A stretch of DNA of 64,000 nucleotides from Bacillus atrophaeus (GTDB lineage Bacteria; Bacillota; Bacilli; Bacillales; Bacillaceae): assembly GCF_001584335.1 (NCBI RefSeq), contig NZ_LSBB01000001.1:62001-126000 (forward strand), in the 5' to 3' direction. Below, piece by piece: positions 62,771 to 64,000 of the stretch. A program made the position numbers and the translations under genes. A model generated the notes under the pieces. That model did no database searches, was not told where the DNA came from, and was given only the letters and a program-made list of their open reading frames with translations. Numbering within the stretch: the stretch's first letter is position 1; each line of letters begins with the position of its first letter.

Positions 62771-63931
62771 ATGCCGGATTCTGTGACGGCTGACATCAAA
62801 AAAGCACTGCTGGTCTTACTGAAGGAAAGAGATATTCGCCAAATCACAATGAAAGAAATAGCCGGGCATGCCAATGTGAGCCGAGGGACACTTTACCTTT
62901 ATTACGAGGAAAAATTTTCGATTTTTGAAGACATTGCAGAGGAAATGAAGGAAGGGCTGAGTCAAGCTCTGTATGATTCTCTGAAGAATAAGGATTATTT
63001 GAATTTGAACCGCAAGTGGCAAAAGGTGCACCCGACGTTATCGTTTGTCGATCAGCACAGGTCTTTTTTTCACACGATGATGGACAGGGACAAAATGCCG
63101 TATCTCAATTTTCATCGATTCTTTAGAGATGTATTCCATCAGGATGTCATGCTGTCTCCGATCAATGCGAATCTGACGCCGATTGAGCAAGATATTTACG
63201 GGCACTACCGGGCGCTTTATACGTACGCGATCATTTTATATTGGCTGAAAGAGGATCCTGCTGCTTCTGCGGAGGACGTCAGCCAACAAGTGTGGGACCT
63301 CATTTCTCAAAAACGATTTTATTGGCTGTTTGGAAATCCCGCTGCGGTCAAGCAGAAGGAAGAAAAGCACACAGACCGGCGTATTGTCCGGACGAGACAA
63401 GCCTTGCAAGAGGCCTTACTCGAGTTAATTGTGGAGAAAAAAGAGTATGCGGCGGTAACCATTTCAGACATTACCCGCAAAAGTAATATCCGCCGGGCAA
63501 CCTTTTATGACCACTATGCGAATAAAGAGGAATTGTTAAAAACGATGATTCATCAATCATGCTCTGAGCTGATTGAGATATTTACGATTACAGCCAATCC
63601 GGAAACCTATTCCATGTCAGAAGCGGAAATGGCGCTTGTCCGGTTGTTTTCTGCTTTATCTGATCAGATGTCCATCATGCATTTTCTCGATACGGACTAT
63701 GGAATTCCTGATTTGATACCTGAGATCTTCAGAGCATTAGAATCGTTTTACTTACACCAGCAGGTCGATATTCATGCGGGCAAGAAACTCTATGCCTATT
63801 ATGTCGCCGCTATGGTAATCGGGCTGATCTTGTATCGGCTTCATGAAGGGAAAGAACATGCGCCGGAAGTGCTGGCTAGGGAGTTTCTGCAGTTTTTGGA
63901 TGTGAAGAAATATAAAGTAATTCTGCTATAG
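62771..63931 (+). CDS. yxbF: Regulator YxbF with two TetR-type DNA-binding domains
   Basis: A 386-residue protein that carries two TetR_N helix-turn-helix units. The first (about 1-50) reads ITMKEIAGHANVSRGTLYLYYEEK, the second (about 205-255) VTISDITRKSNIRRATFYDHYANKEE. Each is followed by a helical region, so it looks like two TetR proteins fused in tandem. GAGGAGGTG sets the start at ATG 62771. It is divergent from aldX with about 140 nt between, so it probably controls aldX; the ligand is unknown. Confidence 0.88.
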   Translation: MPDSVTADIKKALLVLLKERDIRQITMKEIAGHANVSRGTLYLYYEEKFSIFEDIAEEMKEGLSQALYDSLKNKDYLNLNRKWQKVHPTLSFVDQHRSFFHTMMDRDKMPYLNFHRFFRDVFHQDVMLSPINANLTPIEQDIYGHYRALYTYAIILYWLKEDPAASAEDVSQQVWDLISQKRFYWLFGNPAAVKQKEEKHTDRRIVRTRQALQEALLELIVEKKEYAAVTISDITRKSNIRRATFYDHYANKEELLKTMIHQSCSELIEIFTITANPETYSMSEAEMALVRLFSALSDQMSIMHFLDTDYGIPDLIPEIFRALESFYLHQQVDIHAGKKLYAYYVAAMVIGLILYRLHEGKEHAPEVLAREFLQFLDVKKYKVILL

Positions 63932-63964
63932 TTCGCTATGATCATATGAGAAATACAAGGAATA

Positions 63965-63994
63965 AAAAAAGACACCTGCGATCGGTGTCCTTTT
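63965..63994 (+). terminator. Terminator of yxbF
   Basis: GACACC/GGTGTC stem, loop TGCGATC, flanked by AAAAAAA and CCTTTT. Confidence 0.65.
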
Positions 63995-64000
63995 CGACTT

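Overview
The window is a chromosomal segment from a member of the Bacillus subtilis species complex. Gene content and order (yycBCD-dnaC-yycE-purA-trnY-walRKHIJ-htrC, rocR/rocDEF, yycNOPQR-yyzF-rlmH, fbp, ahpCF, gntRKPZ, glxK-yxaB, qdoRI-yxaHIJ, aldX-yxbF) follow the B. subtilis 168 backbone near the replication origin. Several proteins (for example RocE and WalR) differ from the 168 versions as I remember them, and several accessory loci differ, so this is probably a sister species or divergent strain rather than 168. The species cannot be fixed from the sequence alone.

Layout. 1-2.4 kb: debris of yycA, then yycB, yycC, yyzB, yycD. 2.5-6 kb: replicative helicase, a VOC protein and purA. 6.15-6.6 kb: four tRNAs (Lys, Glu, Asp, Phe). 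6.95-13.8 kb: the essential WalRK cell-wall two-component operon with walH, walI, walJ and htrC. 14.2-20.3 kb: an accessory operon that looks like a microcin C-type peptide antibiotic locus. 20.3-27 kb: arginine catabolism (rocR, rocD, rocE, rocF), with an sdpR/sdpI-like repressor-immunity pair inserted between rocR and rocD. 27-32.2 kb: yycN to rlmH. 32.4-35.7 kb: a Gabija anti-phage system. 36.6-38.5 kb: fbp. 39-40.4 kb: orphan yydIJ ABC transporter. 40.7-42.3 kb: glycine riboswitch and a CycA-like permease. 42.6-44.8 kb: ahpF/ahpC. 45.2-50.3 kb: the gluconate operon. 50.5-54.2 kb: a glycerate locus (CdaR-type regulator, GntP-type permease, glycerate kinase). 54.3-64 kb: yxaB, a broken VOC gene, qdoR-qdoI, yxaH, yxaI, yxaJ, aldX, yxbF.

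The most interesting region is 14,186-20,321. A strong sigma-A-type promoter leads to a 19-codon ORF with an excellent ribosome-binding site (MKIEELDLDTETANLVQRC). This is followed at once by a terminator-like hairpin, and then by a tightly packed operon: a MccB-like (ThiF/E1 family) peptide adenylating enzyme with an N-terminal RRE-like domain; a cytoplasmic oligopeptide-binding-like protein without signal peptide; an MFS exporter; an ABC-F ribosome-protection-type ATPase; and a JmjC/cupin-like Fe(II) hydroxylase. The mini-peptide, attenuator, MccB and MFS order mirrors the microcin C architecture. However, the peptide ends in Cys rather than the Asn that microcin C chemistry uses, and the self-protection gene is of the ABC-F type, which points to the ribosome as target. 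I regard it as a candidate new RiPP family; the product and its activity are inference.

Other accessory features make the segment look like a chain of defence and competition hot spots on a conserved backbone: Gabija where 168 carries yydBCD, yydIJ retained without yydFGH, and the sdpRI-like pair flanked by a 26-bp direct repeat that contains a RocR-type activator site. Statements about strain 168 are from memory and could not be checked here.
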